Both the position numbers and the translations under genes were made by a program. This document shows positions 1-6,119 of a stretch of 11,918 bases of DNA, piece after piece (the stretch's first letter is position 1; the number at the start of each line of letters is the position of its first letter). Below the pieces are notes generated by a model. It saw only the letters and a program-made list of their open reading frames with translations, did no database searches and was not told the DNA's origin. The DNA is from Chloroflexia bacterium (GTDB lineage: Bacteria; Chloroflexota; Chloroflexia; Thermomicrobiales; JALYUS01). The stretch covers positions 1-11,918 of the forward strand of contig JAICIL010000117.1 of NCBI GenBank assembly GCA_025924435.1. The letters are read 5' to 3'.

Positions 1-142
1 GCTGGGGCGGTATCGGCGGCTGAGCAAGGACTACGAGCGGTTGCCCGCGACGAGCGAGGCGCTGGTGTATCTGGCGGGCATTCGGCTCCTGCTGCGGCGG
101 CTCGCGTGAGCGCTGTCCGGACCCTTCTCATACACCCTCTAG
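1..142 (+). mobile_element. Right end of an IS5-type insertion sequence
   Basis: This covers the transposase tail plus about 33 bases of 3' flank. The stretch ACCCTTCTCATACACCCTCT at 121-140 is the likely right terminal inverted repeat and is followed by TAG. IS5-group elements often target short T/A-containing sites, but the left end is outside the window, so neither the repeat nor a target duplication can be confirmed. The boundary at 142 is approximate. Confidence 0.5.
2..109 (+). CDS. IS5-family transposase, C-terminal fragment (5' end outside window)
   Basis: The frame opening at base 2 encodes about 35 residues (LGRYRRLSKDYERL... ending in LLLRRLA) before the TGA at 107-109. This tail is characteristic of IS5-type DDE transposases: the RYRRLSKDYERL stretch lies just after the catalytic Glu and carries the Lys of the family's Y-R-E-K signature. 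The catalytic residues themselves lie upstream of the window, so it is not visible whether the element is intact. The stop is followed within about 35 bases by a plausible terminal inverted repeat, which fits a gene running to the right end of its element. Confidence 0.8.
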   Translation: MGRYRRLSKDYERLPATSEALVYLAGIRLLLRRLA

Positions 143-161
143 ACATGCGCGCTTTCGTGCG

Positions 162-193
162 ATGGCGAGGTTGGATTGCTCCAACCTCGCCAT
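162..193. repeat. Perfect 14-bp hairpin between the IS end and the VOC gene
   Basis: ATGGCGAGGTTGGA (162-175) and TCCAACCTCGCCAT (180-193) are perfect reverse complements around a TTGC loop, and the stem can be lengthened with wobble pairs. It lies 24 bases beyond the stop of the minus-strand VOC gene, where a terminator would be expected. No T-run follows it on that strand, so a canonical intrinsic terminator is doubtful. It could instead be a dispersed palindromic (REP-like) repeat or a 3'-end stabilising hairpin. Confidence 0.75.
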
Positions 194-217
194 TGTGCAT
201 CGTCACCACAAGCGTCT

Positions 218-982
218 TTACTGCTTCATCTGGATGACGGCGAAGACCGCGCCGTGCGGGTCGGCAAGGACCGCGAAACGACCCTGGTCGGTGTCCATCC
301 CCGGCATCATTACCGCGCCGCCGAGGTCTTTCGCCTTGGCGACGGTCGCGTCGCTGTCCGCCACCGCGAAATAGGTGAGCCAGTTCGGCGGTACATTGGG
401 CGGGAATGAGTCGTTAATCACCATCCCACCGGCGATGCTCCGCCCGCCGAGTTGCCATTCCGTGTACGCCTCGGCGCCTTCGCCATTTGTCTTGGCGCTC
501 CATGGGAAGACCTTCGTGTAGAAGGTTTTGGCGGCGTCCATGTCGCGCGTGTCGAGTTCGTTCCAACAGAACGACCCCGGCTCGTTGACGACCTGCGCGC
601 CCTTGTGCTCGCCCGGCTGCCAAAGCCCGAAATACGCGCCCGTCGGGTCGGCGCAAATCGCCATCCGCCCGAGGTCCATCACGTCCATCGGCGGGAGAGC
701 CACCTGCCCGCCGTTCTCCCGGACCGCCTGCGCGGTGGCGTCGGCATCGTCCACGGAGATGTAGGTGGACCACGCGGGGTGCTGGTCGGCGGACATCGTC
801 GGGGCGGCGCCGCAGACCATCTTGCCGTGCAGCGTGAAGTTGGTATACCCGCCCATCTCCGGGTGGGTCACCGCCTCCCAGCCGAACAACCCGCAGTAGA
901 AGGCTTTCGTCGCCTCCGTGTCCGGCGTGCTCACATCCACCCAACTCGGAGTCCCTGGTGTGTAATCGGTCATCGCCACCAT
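218..982 (-). CDS. Two-domain VOC (glyoxalase/bleomycin-resistance fold) family protein
   Basis: The product is a 254-residue protein of two tandem VOC modules, roughly residues 11-120 and 135-253. Each opens with a segment such as PSWVDVSTPD or FCWNELDTRD, followed by a helix with a [KA]xFY motif and a [FL]xW turn, and ends in the AxxxDPxGAxFxxxQ strand typical of the family. The pattern resembles mycobacterial CFP30B-like proteins. VOC members include glyoxalases, dioxygenases and antibiotic-binding proteins; the substrate here cannot be read from sequence. The ATG at 982 is chosen because AAGGAGG (989-995) sits 6 bases upstream. A longer frame reaching 1033 would start inside the promoter. 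The gene stands alone, with its own promoter at 1022-1050. Confidence 0.88.
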   Translation of the reverse strand: MVAMTDYTPGTPSWVDVSTPDTEATKAFYCGLFGWEAVTHPEMGGYTNFTLHGKMVCGAAPTMSADQHPAWSTYISVDDADATAQAVRENGGQVALPPMDVMDLGRMAICADPTGAYFGLWQPGEHKGAQVVNEPGSFCWNELDTRDMDAAKTFYTKVFPWSAKTNGEGAEAYTEWQLGGRSIAGGMVINDSFPPNVPPNWLTYFAVADSDATVAKAKDLGGAVMMPGMDTDQGRFAVLADPHGAVFAVIQMKQ

Positions 983-1021
983 GCGTGCCCTCCTTGTGCC
1001 GAAACCATCGCGAACACCGAT

Positions 1022-1050
1022 AGAATAGAACAAATGTTCGCTCGTGTCAA
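1022..1050 (-). promoter_or_regulatory. Sigma-70-type promoter of the VOC gene
   Basis: On the minus strand a consensus -35 TTGACA (1050-1045) is separated by exactly 17 bases from a -10 TATTCT (1027-1022). The predicted transcript start is near 1015, giving a leader of about 33 bases before the ribosome-binding site and ATG at 982. The match and spacing are unusually good for this GC-rich DNA. Confidence 0.75.
1028..1039. promoter_or_regulatory. GAAC-N4-GTTC palindrome in the promoter spacer (candidate operator)
   Basis: GAACAAATGTTC (plus strand) has 5-base inverted arms GAACA/TGTTC and lies wholly within the 17-base spacer of the VOC promoter, so a bound protein would occlude RNA polymerase. 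The core GAAC-N4-GTTC is that of the Gram-positive-type LexA (DinR) box, and the plus-strand reading fits the R-N-R-Y centre of that consensus. Other dimeric repressors could bind a similar site; the regulator is not identified here. Confidence 0.5.
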
Positions 1051-1096
1051 GCGCGAAAGCATGATGACCGGTCTCGTTACTGCGTAAAACGAATCT

Positions 1097-1196
1097 GTAT
1101 AGGAGTTACACAGTCGAGGGCGTTTTCTTGGTGGTAGCAGGCTGAAAAGCCTGCTACCACCCGGTTTTTAGCGAACGGCGTAACTCCTGCTGTACA
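1097..1196. repeat. Nested inverted-repeat element (REP/MITE-like)
   Basis: An inner perfect 13-bp hairpin, GTGGTAGCAGGCT (1131-1143) and AGCCTGCTACCAC (1148-1160) around a GAAA loop, sits inside an outer 9-bp inverted pair, AGGAGTTAC (1101-1109) and GTAACTCCT (1180-1188). TGTA/TACA extends the outer ends. It occupies the gap between the selD stop and the VOC promoter. No clean T-tract adjoins the inner hairpin on either strand, so a dispersed non-coding repeat is favoured over a simple terminator. Confidence 0.7.
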
Positions 1197-1228
1197 ACGG
1201 AGATGTGTTTGGCGTTGCGATTTCCGGC

Positions 1229-2269
1229 TTACCGGACGGTGATACCCGCGCCCGTCGTGGCCTCTCCGACGCGCCACGCCGCTTGCCCCGCCGCCGTGCA
1301 TGCCGCGAGGAAATCGCCTGCGGCCTCCGGCGCGAGGCAGAGCAACAAGCCGCCGGAAGTCTCCGATTCCCAGAGCATCTGTTGGGTTACATCGTCAATC
1401 GAATCGGCGAAGATGACGTGACCGGCGAAATAGTCGCGATTCCGGGCGCTGCCGCCGGTGCGAATCCCGCGCGCCGCGTACTCCCGCACGCCATCGAGCC
1501 ACGGGAGTGCTGCGCTGTCAAAGGTGATCGCCACGCCGCTTTTCGCGGCGATTTCGTCGGCATGGCCGAGCAGGCCGAACCCCGTGATATCGGTGCCCGC
1601 GCGGACGCCCGCCGCGACCGCGAGGCGCGAGGCGACATTGTTCAGCCGCTTCATGCCGGCGATCGCCGCCGCGAGGTGCGCGGGATCGGCCTCGAGATTT
1701 TTCGCCGCCGTCGTGATCGTGCCGGTGCCGAGCGGCTTGGTGAGGATGAGCACATCGCCGGGCCGCGCCGCCGCTTTCGTGATGATCCGGTCGGGATGGA
1801 CGACGCCCGTGACGCTGAGGCCGTATTTCGGCTCCTCGTCCCGGATCGTGTGCCCCCCCGCGATCACCGCGCCGACCGACGCCATCGCGTCCGTGCCGCC
1901 TTGGAAGACGCGGGCGAGCAGATCGGCGCTGAGGGATTCCGGCCACGCCGCGAGATTGAGCGCGAAGCGAACCTCGCCGCCCATCGCGTAGATGTCGCTC
2001 ATCGCGTTCGCGGCGGCGATCGCGCCGTAGTCGTACGCGTCGTCCACGACGGGCGCGAAGAAGTCCACCGTCTGCACGACGGCGAGATCGCCCGTCAGCC
2101 GGTAGACCGCCGCGTCGTCGCTCGTGTGGAGGCCGACGAGCAGTTCCGGCGGGGCGGCGACCGCCGCGAGCGGCGCGAGGACGAGAGCCAGGTCCCCCGG
2201 CCCAAGTTTGGATGCTCAGCCCGCGCAGGCGGCGAGTGTCGTCAGGCGGACTTCGTCCCGCGTGTGCAT
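1229..2269 (-). CDS. selD: Selenide, water dikinase (selenophosphate synthetase), selenocysteine-containing
   Basis: SelD makes selenophosphate from selenide and ATP, the selenium donor for selenocysteine and 2-selenouridine synthesis. The frame from ATG 2269 encodes 346 residues, the usual family length of about 347, if the TGA at 2218-2216 (codon 18) is read as Sec. The context is LAACAG-U-ASKLGPGDL, exactly the active-site loop where homologues carry Cys or Sec followed by the catalytic Lys (here K21). Further family signatures follow: HTSDDAAVY, QTVDFFAPVVDD, AAANAMSDIYAMGG, GGHT and TDITGFGLLGHA. The start is supported by AGGAGG (2275-2280) five bases upstream. Automated callers would begin at the GTG at 2077 and lose the ATP-binding N-terminus and catalytic residue. 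No selA, selB or tRNA-Sec is visible in the window. A nonsense mutation is the alternative, but coding on both sides of the TGA is perfectly preserved. Confidence 0.92.
2185..2203 (-). promoter_or_regulatory. Candidate bacterial SECIS hairpin in selD
   Basis: Downstream of the selD TGA the minus-strand RNA can pair GGGCC (2203-2199) with GGCUC (2189-2185, one G-U pair). Above a single bulged U (2190), GG (2198-2197) pairs with CC (2192-2191), leaving a GGGA loop. The loop begins 19 bases after the UGA and starts with G, within the spacing and loop features described for bacterial SECIS elements that recruit SelB. A second small stem, CCAA/UUGG, lies between. This was folded by eye only. Confidence 0.55.
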
Positions 2270-2427
2270 TGACTCCTCCTTCCCGCGTTCTGGTGCATCC
2301 ATCGGTCGTCGGTATCACTCTATCAGAAGTGCGGCGGGCGGATGATTATTCCAGGCGGGCCGTCTCCCACGGGGTGTCGCACCCTGCTCACCCGATCTCG
2401 ATTTCGCGCCTGCCGGGCGCACGGCTC

Positions 2428-3648
2428 CTACGGCTTCTTCGGCACCGACTCGGGCATCGCCAGGTGCGGCACGTCGAACTTCGCCAGCCGCTCCGCTTTC
2501 ACGCTACTCTTCGGTTTCGCCACTACACGATAACTGAACGACCCGTTCGTCGTCCCGCCGCTATGTTCCCGCACCTCGAATCGGTCCGCATGCCGCGCCG
2601 CGACTGCCAATCCCCCACTCGCAGGGTCGTGCGAGACGGGGAAGACGTGGTATGCATCGGTGTGGACGACGGCGGCGAAATCCTTGTCCAGCATGATCGT
2701 TGCCTTGCCGTTCGCCAATGTGCCCTCGCCGAAATCCTCGATCCAGGACTCGGGGCTTTCGATGCAGTAGACCAATCGCTTCGAGCCATCGGGATGGTCG
2801 AGCAGCCCGCTCTTGTAGGAAGGATCGGAAACGACGAGCTTGCCTTCCACATAGACGGAGCCTTTGAAGTAGCCCGCAATGGTGGCGGGGGAAACGACGA
2901 CCGAGCCGATGCCAACCGCATTGGCGGTCGTCGAGACGCCGAGCAATCCGGCCGCACCGGCCCCGCTGCCCGCATCGCCGCGCACGCCGTAGTTCTTCCC
3001 CGTGCCGTAGACCCCGGTGTCGTTCGTCGAGTCGCCGCGCACGCCGATCCCCTGTGGCGCGTCTGATTCGCCAAAAACCCCGTCGGCGCGCGTGAATCCC
3101 CCGATATTGTCTACCCGTGCTTTGCCATGCACCCCGATACCGAGGGTGAACCCAGGATTTGCAAAGCGAGTCACCGCCTCGCCATAGACACCGCAACTCG
3201 ATACATCGCCTGTCGCCGGCCCGACATTGCCGGCCAAGCCGACGACGCCCGGTCCCGACGGAACTACGGAAATTGGCGAATTTCCTCCGTGGGCTTCCAG
3301 TCCGGCATGGGCCGCTCCGCCATTGGCGATGATCCCGATACCTCCCCCGAGAGCGACACTTCCTGCCGTCACCGTCATCCCATTGACTGCTTGGAATCCT
3401 TGTGACACGCTAACAACGAAGGCGCCACCCGCCGAATAGGTGCCTGGATTTGCCACGATGGAGGTGGTTGCAGTCTCCACGTTGGCCGTTTCCGTCATCA
3501 TCACTGTCGGTGCCGCATCTACCCGTTGCGCCGCCTGCTTCGCCATGATGCCCGCCACCGCCGCCCCCGCCGCCGCGAGGATGCCCCGCCGCTTCAGTCG
3601 CTTGCCTGTGTCGCCTGATACGTGCTCGTTCATCTGTCGCTCGTCCAT
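2428..3648 (-). CDS. Tat-exported G-V-x-G repeat protein of unknown function
   Basis: This is a 406-residue protein with a twin-arginine signal: KRRGIL (R20-R21), a hydrophobic Ala/Gly helix at about 23-34, and a likely cleavage site near VDA-A (43-46). It should be exported folded. Residues about 60-250 are low-complexity and Gly/Val/Ala-rich, with spaced G-V-[YHFR]-G units at about 153, 172, 190, 202, 212 and 221, suggesting a beta-solenoid or fibre-like region. A distinct C-terminal domain (about 290-380) begins LVYCIESPESWIEDFGEG and is predicted to be beta-rich; I know the same sequence style from unannotated bacterial secreted proteins but cannot name the family. The ATG at 3648 has an AAAGGA-type site; an ATG five codons later (3633) is weaker. 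It faces away from the MFS gene. Confidence 0.85.
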   Translation of the reverse strand: MDERQMNEHVSGDTGKRLKRRGILAAAGAAVAGIMAKQAAQRVDAAPTVMMTETANVETATTSIVANPGTYSAGGAFVVSVSQGFQAVNGMTVTAGSVALGGGIGIIANGGAAHAGLEAHGGNSPISVVPSGPGVVGLAGNVGPATGDVSSCGVYGEAVTRFANPGFTLGIGVHGKARVDNIGGFTRADGVFGESDAPQGIGVRGDSTNDTGVYGTGKNYGVRGDAGSGAGAAGLLGVSTTANAVGIGSVVVSPATIAGYFKGSVYVEGKLVVSDPSYKSGLLDHPDGSKRLVYCIESPESWIEDFGEGTLANGKATIMLDKDFAAVVHTDAYHVFPVSHDPASGGLAVAARHADRFEVREHSGGTTNGSFSYRVVAKPKSSVKAERLAKFDVPHLAMPESVPKKP

Positions 3649-3814
3649 CGTTCCTTTGGTCTCCCTCCGTATTTTGGACTGGGTTCAGTTGCACTACGGA
3701 TAAAACGGATGGATCCCTGCCCGGTTGCACGCGGTGTAGTGCGAAAACGCAGCACTATCGGGCCTCGGTGCTGCGGATGGCGACCCGGCATGAGGGGATC
3801 GCCGCACGGACGCC

Positions 3815-3843
3815 TTGATACCCCGGCATGCCACCGCTATGCT
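3815..3843 (+). promoter_or_regulatory. Sigma-70-type promoter of the MFS gene
   Basis: TTGATA (3815-3820) and TATGCT (3838-3843) are separated by 17 bases. The predicted start near 3850 leaves about 39 bases of leader before the GTG at 3889. This supports starting the gene there rather than at upstream codons in the same open frame, which lie before the promoter. Confidence 0.6.
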
Positions 3844-3888
3844 CATCGCGACGGGCGGATCGCGCCGCCGGGAAGGGAAGTCGCCGCC

Positions 3889-5175
3889 GTGTCGCTCGCC
3901 GGGCCGCCGCTCCTGCGCAATGTGGATTTCCGCAAACTCTGGGCGTCGCAGGCGGCGACCGTCTATGGCTACTTCACGATCCTGATCGCCGTCCCGCTGC
4001 TCGTCTTCAGCCGGACGCACTCGGCGTGGCAGACGGGGCTTGTCGCCGCCTTCGAGACACTGGCGTACCCGCTCGTCGCGCCGTGGGCGGGCGTCGCGGC
4101 GGACCGGATGAACCGCCGGGTCATCATGCTGACCTGTGACGCGACGCGGACAATTCTCTACGGCAGCATCCCGGTCGCGGCGGCCTTCGGGACGGTCGCC
4201 ATTCTGCACGTCTACATCGTCGCCGCGCTGGCGCCGCTCTTCACCGTGCTCTTCGATGCCTGCGCCCTCAGCACCCTGACCGCGCTCGTCCGGCGCGATC
4301 AGTTGGTGGAGGCGAACGCGCGCCTGCAAATCACCGTCTCCGTCGGCGCGCTGATCGGGCCGTCGGTTGCGGGCCTCTTGATTACGAACATCGGCGAGGC
4401 GCGATCGCTGCTGGTCGCGTGCGTCACCTTCGCCTGCTCGTTCTGTGCGCTCGCCTCCATCCGCCGCCCTTTCCAGCGGCACGAATTGGGCGCGGCGCGG
4501 GGGCGGAGCGTCCGCGCCGATCTCGTCGAGGGGCTGCGATTCCTCTGGCGGCAGCGCACCGTGCGGGCGCTCGCCTGCGTCCTCTTCGTCTTCACACTGG
4601 CGGACGGCGGCATCTACGGCCTGCTGCCCGTCTACGCGCTGGAAGGTTTGACCATCCGCAAGGGGCTGGTCGGGCTGCTCTACGCGGCGTCCGGGATCGG
4701 CGGCATCGCCTCCGCGTTCGCCGTCACCCGCGTCAGCGCGCGGCTCGGCATCCGCGCGATGATGATCGGCGGCTTCTCGCTCGCGGGCGTGCTGACGGTG
4801 ATGATGGCCTTCGCCCCGAATCTGCCCGCCGCGCTCGTCCTGCTCATGCTGCGCGCGTTCTGCGTCGAGATGGTGATTATCACGGTCATCTCGCTGCGCC
4901 AGCGGTTGATTCCCGATCACTTGCAGGGGCGGGTGAACATCGCCGCCCGCGCGATCTCGATGAGCGGCTTCCCGCTCTCCTCCTCACTCGCGGGCTTCGG
5001 CATAGACCTCGTCGGCGTCCGGCCCGTCTATGCGCTGATGTCCGTCTTCATCTTCGCCTCCGCGCTCTTCGGCCTGCTCGTGCCGCGCCGCGCCGATGTC
5101 GAACGCCAGGTCGCCGCGATGCTCGCCGCACAGGAGCGCGACATCCCGCGCCCCGAACCCGTCGCGGCGGGGTAA
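3889..5175 (+). CDS. Major facilitator superfamily transporter, EntS/MFS_3-like exporter
   Basis: This is a 428-residue inner-membrane protein with a predominantly hydrophobic pattern consistent with about 12 helices. LLRNVDFRKLWASQ at the N-terminus is typical of the enterobactin-exporter/macrolide-efflux branch. The loop between helices 2 and 3 carries the MFS motif A, GVAADRMNRR (68-77). A cytoplasmic central loop near RRPFQRHELGAARG separates the two halves. Members of this branch are proton-driven exporters of small molecules; the substrate is not predictable. The open frame reaches back to 3622, but residues before 3889 are Arg-rich and non-membrane and cover the promoter. The GTG at 3889 has GGGAAG eight bases upstream. 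Confidence 0.85.
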   Translation: MSLAGPPLLRNVDFRKLWASQAATVYGYFTILIAVPLLVFSRTHSAWQTGLVAAFETLAYPLVAPWAGVAADRMNRRVIMLTCDATRTILYGSIPVAAAFGTVAILHVYIVAALAPLFTVLFDACALSTLTALVRRDQLVEANARLQITVSVGALIGPSVAGLLITNIGEARSLLVACVTFACSFCALASIRRPFQRHELGAARGRSVRADLVEGLRFLWRQRTVRALACVLFVFTLADGGIYGLLPVYALEGLTIRKGLVGLLYAASGIGGIASAFAVTRVSARLGIRAMMIGGFSLAGVLTVMMAFAPNLPAALVLLMLRAFCVEMVIITVISLRQRLIPDHLQGRVNIAARAISMSGFPLSSSLAGFGIDLVGVRPVYALMSVFIFASALFGLLVPRRADVERQVAAMLAAQERDIPRPEPVAAG

Positions 5176-5194
5176 AGGGAACGGAAATCGGGGA

Positions 5195-5349
5195 GAACCG
5201 CAAAGGCGCAGAGGACGCGGAGAGCGCAGAGAAAAGAAGGTCTGAAGATGAGCGATATGATCCATCGCGGATCGAGCGGGGTATCTCATTCTCTCCCCAT
5301 TCCTTGTATTATCTCTGCGTCCTCTGCGTTCTCTGTGCCTCTGCGGTTC
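5195..5349. repeat. Large imperfect inverted repeat rich in GCAGAGG/CCTCTGC units
   Basis: The 38-base arms at 5195-5232 and 5312-5349 are reverse complements at about 32 of 38 positions, enclosing a 79-base AT-richer centre. Each arm is itself built from a roughly 10-base repeat of GCAGAGGAC-type units, starting GAACCGCA. The element fills most of the MFS-to-Rid gap. I recall closely similar GCAGAGG palindromes as abundant intergenic repeats in unrelated bacteria, but this was not searched. It could form a long RNA hairpin acting on either neighbour; a non-autonomous mobile element is also possible. Confidence 0.8.
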
Positions 5350-5378
5350 AATTGATTTGTCAGTCTGGAGGGGGTGGT

Positions 5379-5780
5379 ATGGCGGATGGGATTCGGTACA
5401 TCAAGAACATTCCGGGCGGGCGGGGGGATTTGCCGTTCAGCCGGGCGGTCGTCGCGAACGGCTTTGTCTGGGTGTCGGGCGTGGGCGGCGCGAACCAGAC
5501 GAGCGGCGAGGGCGGCGGCACGATCGAGGAGCAGACGCGCGGCACGATCGAGAATCTGCGCAAAATTCTCGACGCCGCCGGGTCGTCGCTGGAGCGCGTC
5601 GTCTGGATTCAGGTGGGGCTGGCCGATCCGGCGGAGTACGCGCGCATGAACGCCGAGTACGTCAAGCATTTCCCGGACGACGCGCGGCCCGCCCGCGCGA
5701 CGGTCAAACTCGGCTTCGAGAACCCGAACACCAAGTTGGTGATGGCCTGCACCGCGCTCGCGGGCGACACGACCGGATAG
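5379..5780 (+). CDS. Rid-family (YjgF/YER057c/UK114) protein
   Basis: This is a 133-residue, full-length single-domain protein. RidA enzymes hydrolyse reactive enamine/imine intermediates made by PLP enzymes, forming trimers with the active site between subunits. Visible signatures are GDLPFSRAVVANGFVWVSG near the N-terminus, TRGTIENLRKILDAAGSSLERVV in the middle helix (shown here as family pattern), and PARATVKLGF with the conserved Arg that binds the carboxylate in RidA. The usual LPxxxxVEIEA ending is replaced by ENPNTKLVMACTAL, so the acidic residue of true RidA is missing. This is therefore likely another Rid subfamily, possibly not a deaminase. The ATG at 5379 follows GGAGGGGG. The open frame extends far upstream through the repeat, but that part is not coding-like. 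Confidence 0.88.
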   Translation: MADGIRYIKNIPGGRGDLPFSRAVVANGFVWVSGVGGANQTSGEGGGTIEEQTRGTIENLRKILDAAGSSLERVVWIQVGLADPAEYARMNAEYVKHFPDDARPARATVKLGFENPNTKLVMACTALAGDTTG

Positions 5781-5782
5781 GG

Positions 5783-5798
5783 GCCGCCGCCCGGCGGC
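5783..5798. repeat. GC-rich hairpin between the Rid gene and phhB
   Basis: GCCGCC (5783-5788) and GGCGGC (5793-5798) form a perfect 6-bp stem with a GCCC loop, starting 2 bases after the Rid stop. There is no T-run, so it is more likely an mRNA-processing or stabilising hairpin than a terminator. Confidence 0.4.
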
Positions 5799-5828
5799 GC
5801 ACCGGGCAATCGAAAGTGAGGCGACGAG

Positions 5829-6119
5829 ATGGACAAACTCAACGACGGCGAGATCACCGCGCGGCTGGGGAAACTCGCGGGCTGGGAACGCAAGGGCGAG
5901 AGCATCGCGAAGACGTACGAACTGAGCGACTTCACGCACGCCCTCGGCTTCGTCGTCGAGGTCGGCGTCATCGCCGAGGCGGTCTGGCACCACCCGGACA
6001 TCACGATCCGCGGCTGGAACAAGGTGGACATCACCTGCAGCAGCCACGACGCGGGGACGATCACGAAGCGCGATGTGGACCTCGCGGATAAGATCGAGGA
6101 AGCGTTCGCGAAGCGCTAA
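5829..6119 (+). CDS. phhB: 4a-hydroxytetrahydrobiopterin dehydratase (pterin-4-alpha-carbinolamine dehydratase)
   Basis: This 96-residue protein is the full family length. The enzyme dehydrates 4a-hydroxytetrahydropterin, recycling the cofactor after aromatic amino acid hydroxylation. The diagnostic core AEAVWHHPDITIRGWNKVDI carries the catalytic His pair and the HHPD/E motif, followed by SSHDAGTITKRDVDLADKIEE, matching the family's TH..GLT..D..LA pattern. No hydroxylase gene is nearby, and in many bacteria the protein is found without one, where a molybdopterin-linked role has been suggested. It lies 48 bases after the Rid gene on the same strand and may be co-transcribed. GAGG sits 7 bases before the ATG. 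Its stop overlaps that of the opposing fni gene. Confidence 0.93.
   Translation: MDKLNDGEITARLGKLAGWERKGESIAKTYELSDFTHALGFVVEVGVIAEAVWHHPDITIRGWNKVDITCSSHDAGTITKRDVDLADKIEEAFAKR

Noticed and set aside
1229..2077. Short SelD start at GTG 2077
   Set aside because: It would begin inside a beta strand (VQTVDFF), lacks the catalytic Lys/Sec loop and has no good ribosome-binding site, whereas ATG 2269 has AGGAGG.
2216..2218. TGA as a pseudogene-making nonsense mutation in selD
   Set aside because: The codon is at the one position where SelD is known to use Sec, and no other lesion is present. Not formally excluded without the rest of the genome.
1205..2272. 355-residue plus-strand open frame
   Set aside because: It is antisense to selD, Arg-rich and low in family-like pattern; the minus strand carries clear SelD motifs.
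3694..4920. 408-residue minus-strand open frame
   Set aside because: It is composed of Arg/Asp/Glu/Gln-rich shadow sequence opposite a clear MFS transporter.
5195..5349. CRISPR-like array in the GCAGAGG region
   Set aside because: The repeats are inverted and lack regularly spaced unique spacers; there are no cas genes.
4419..5378. Long in-frame N-terminal extension of the Rid protein through the MFS gene and repeat
   Set aside because: The extension is an out-of-frame shadow of the MFS gene and then repeat sequence; Rid proteins are about 130 residues and ATG 5379 has a strong ribosome-binding site.
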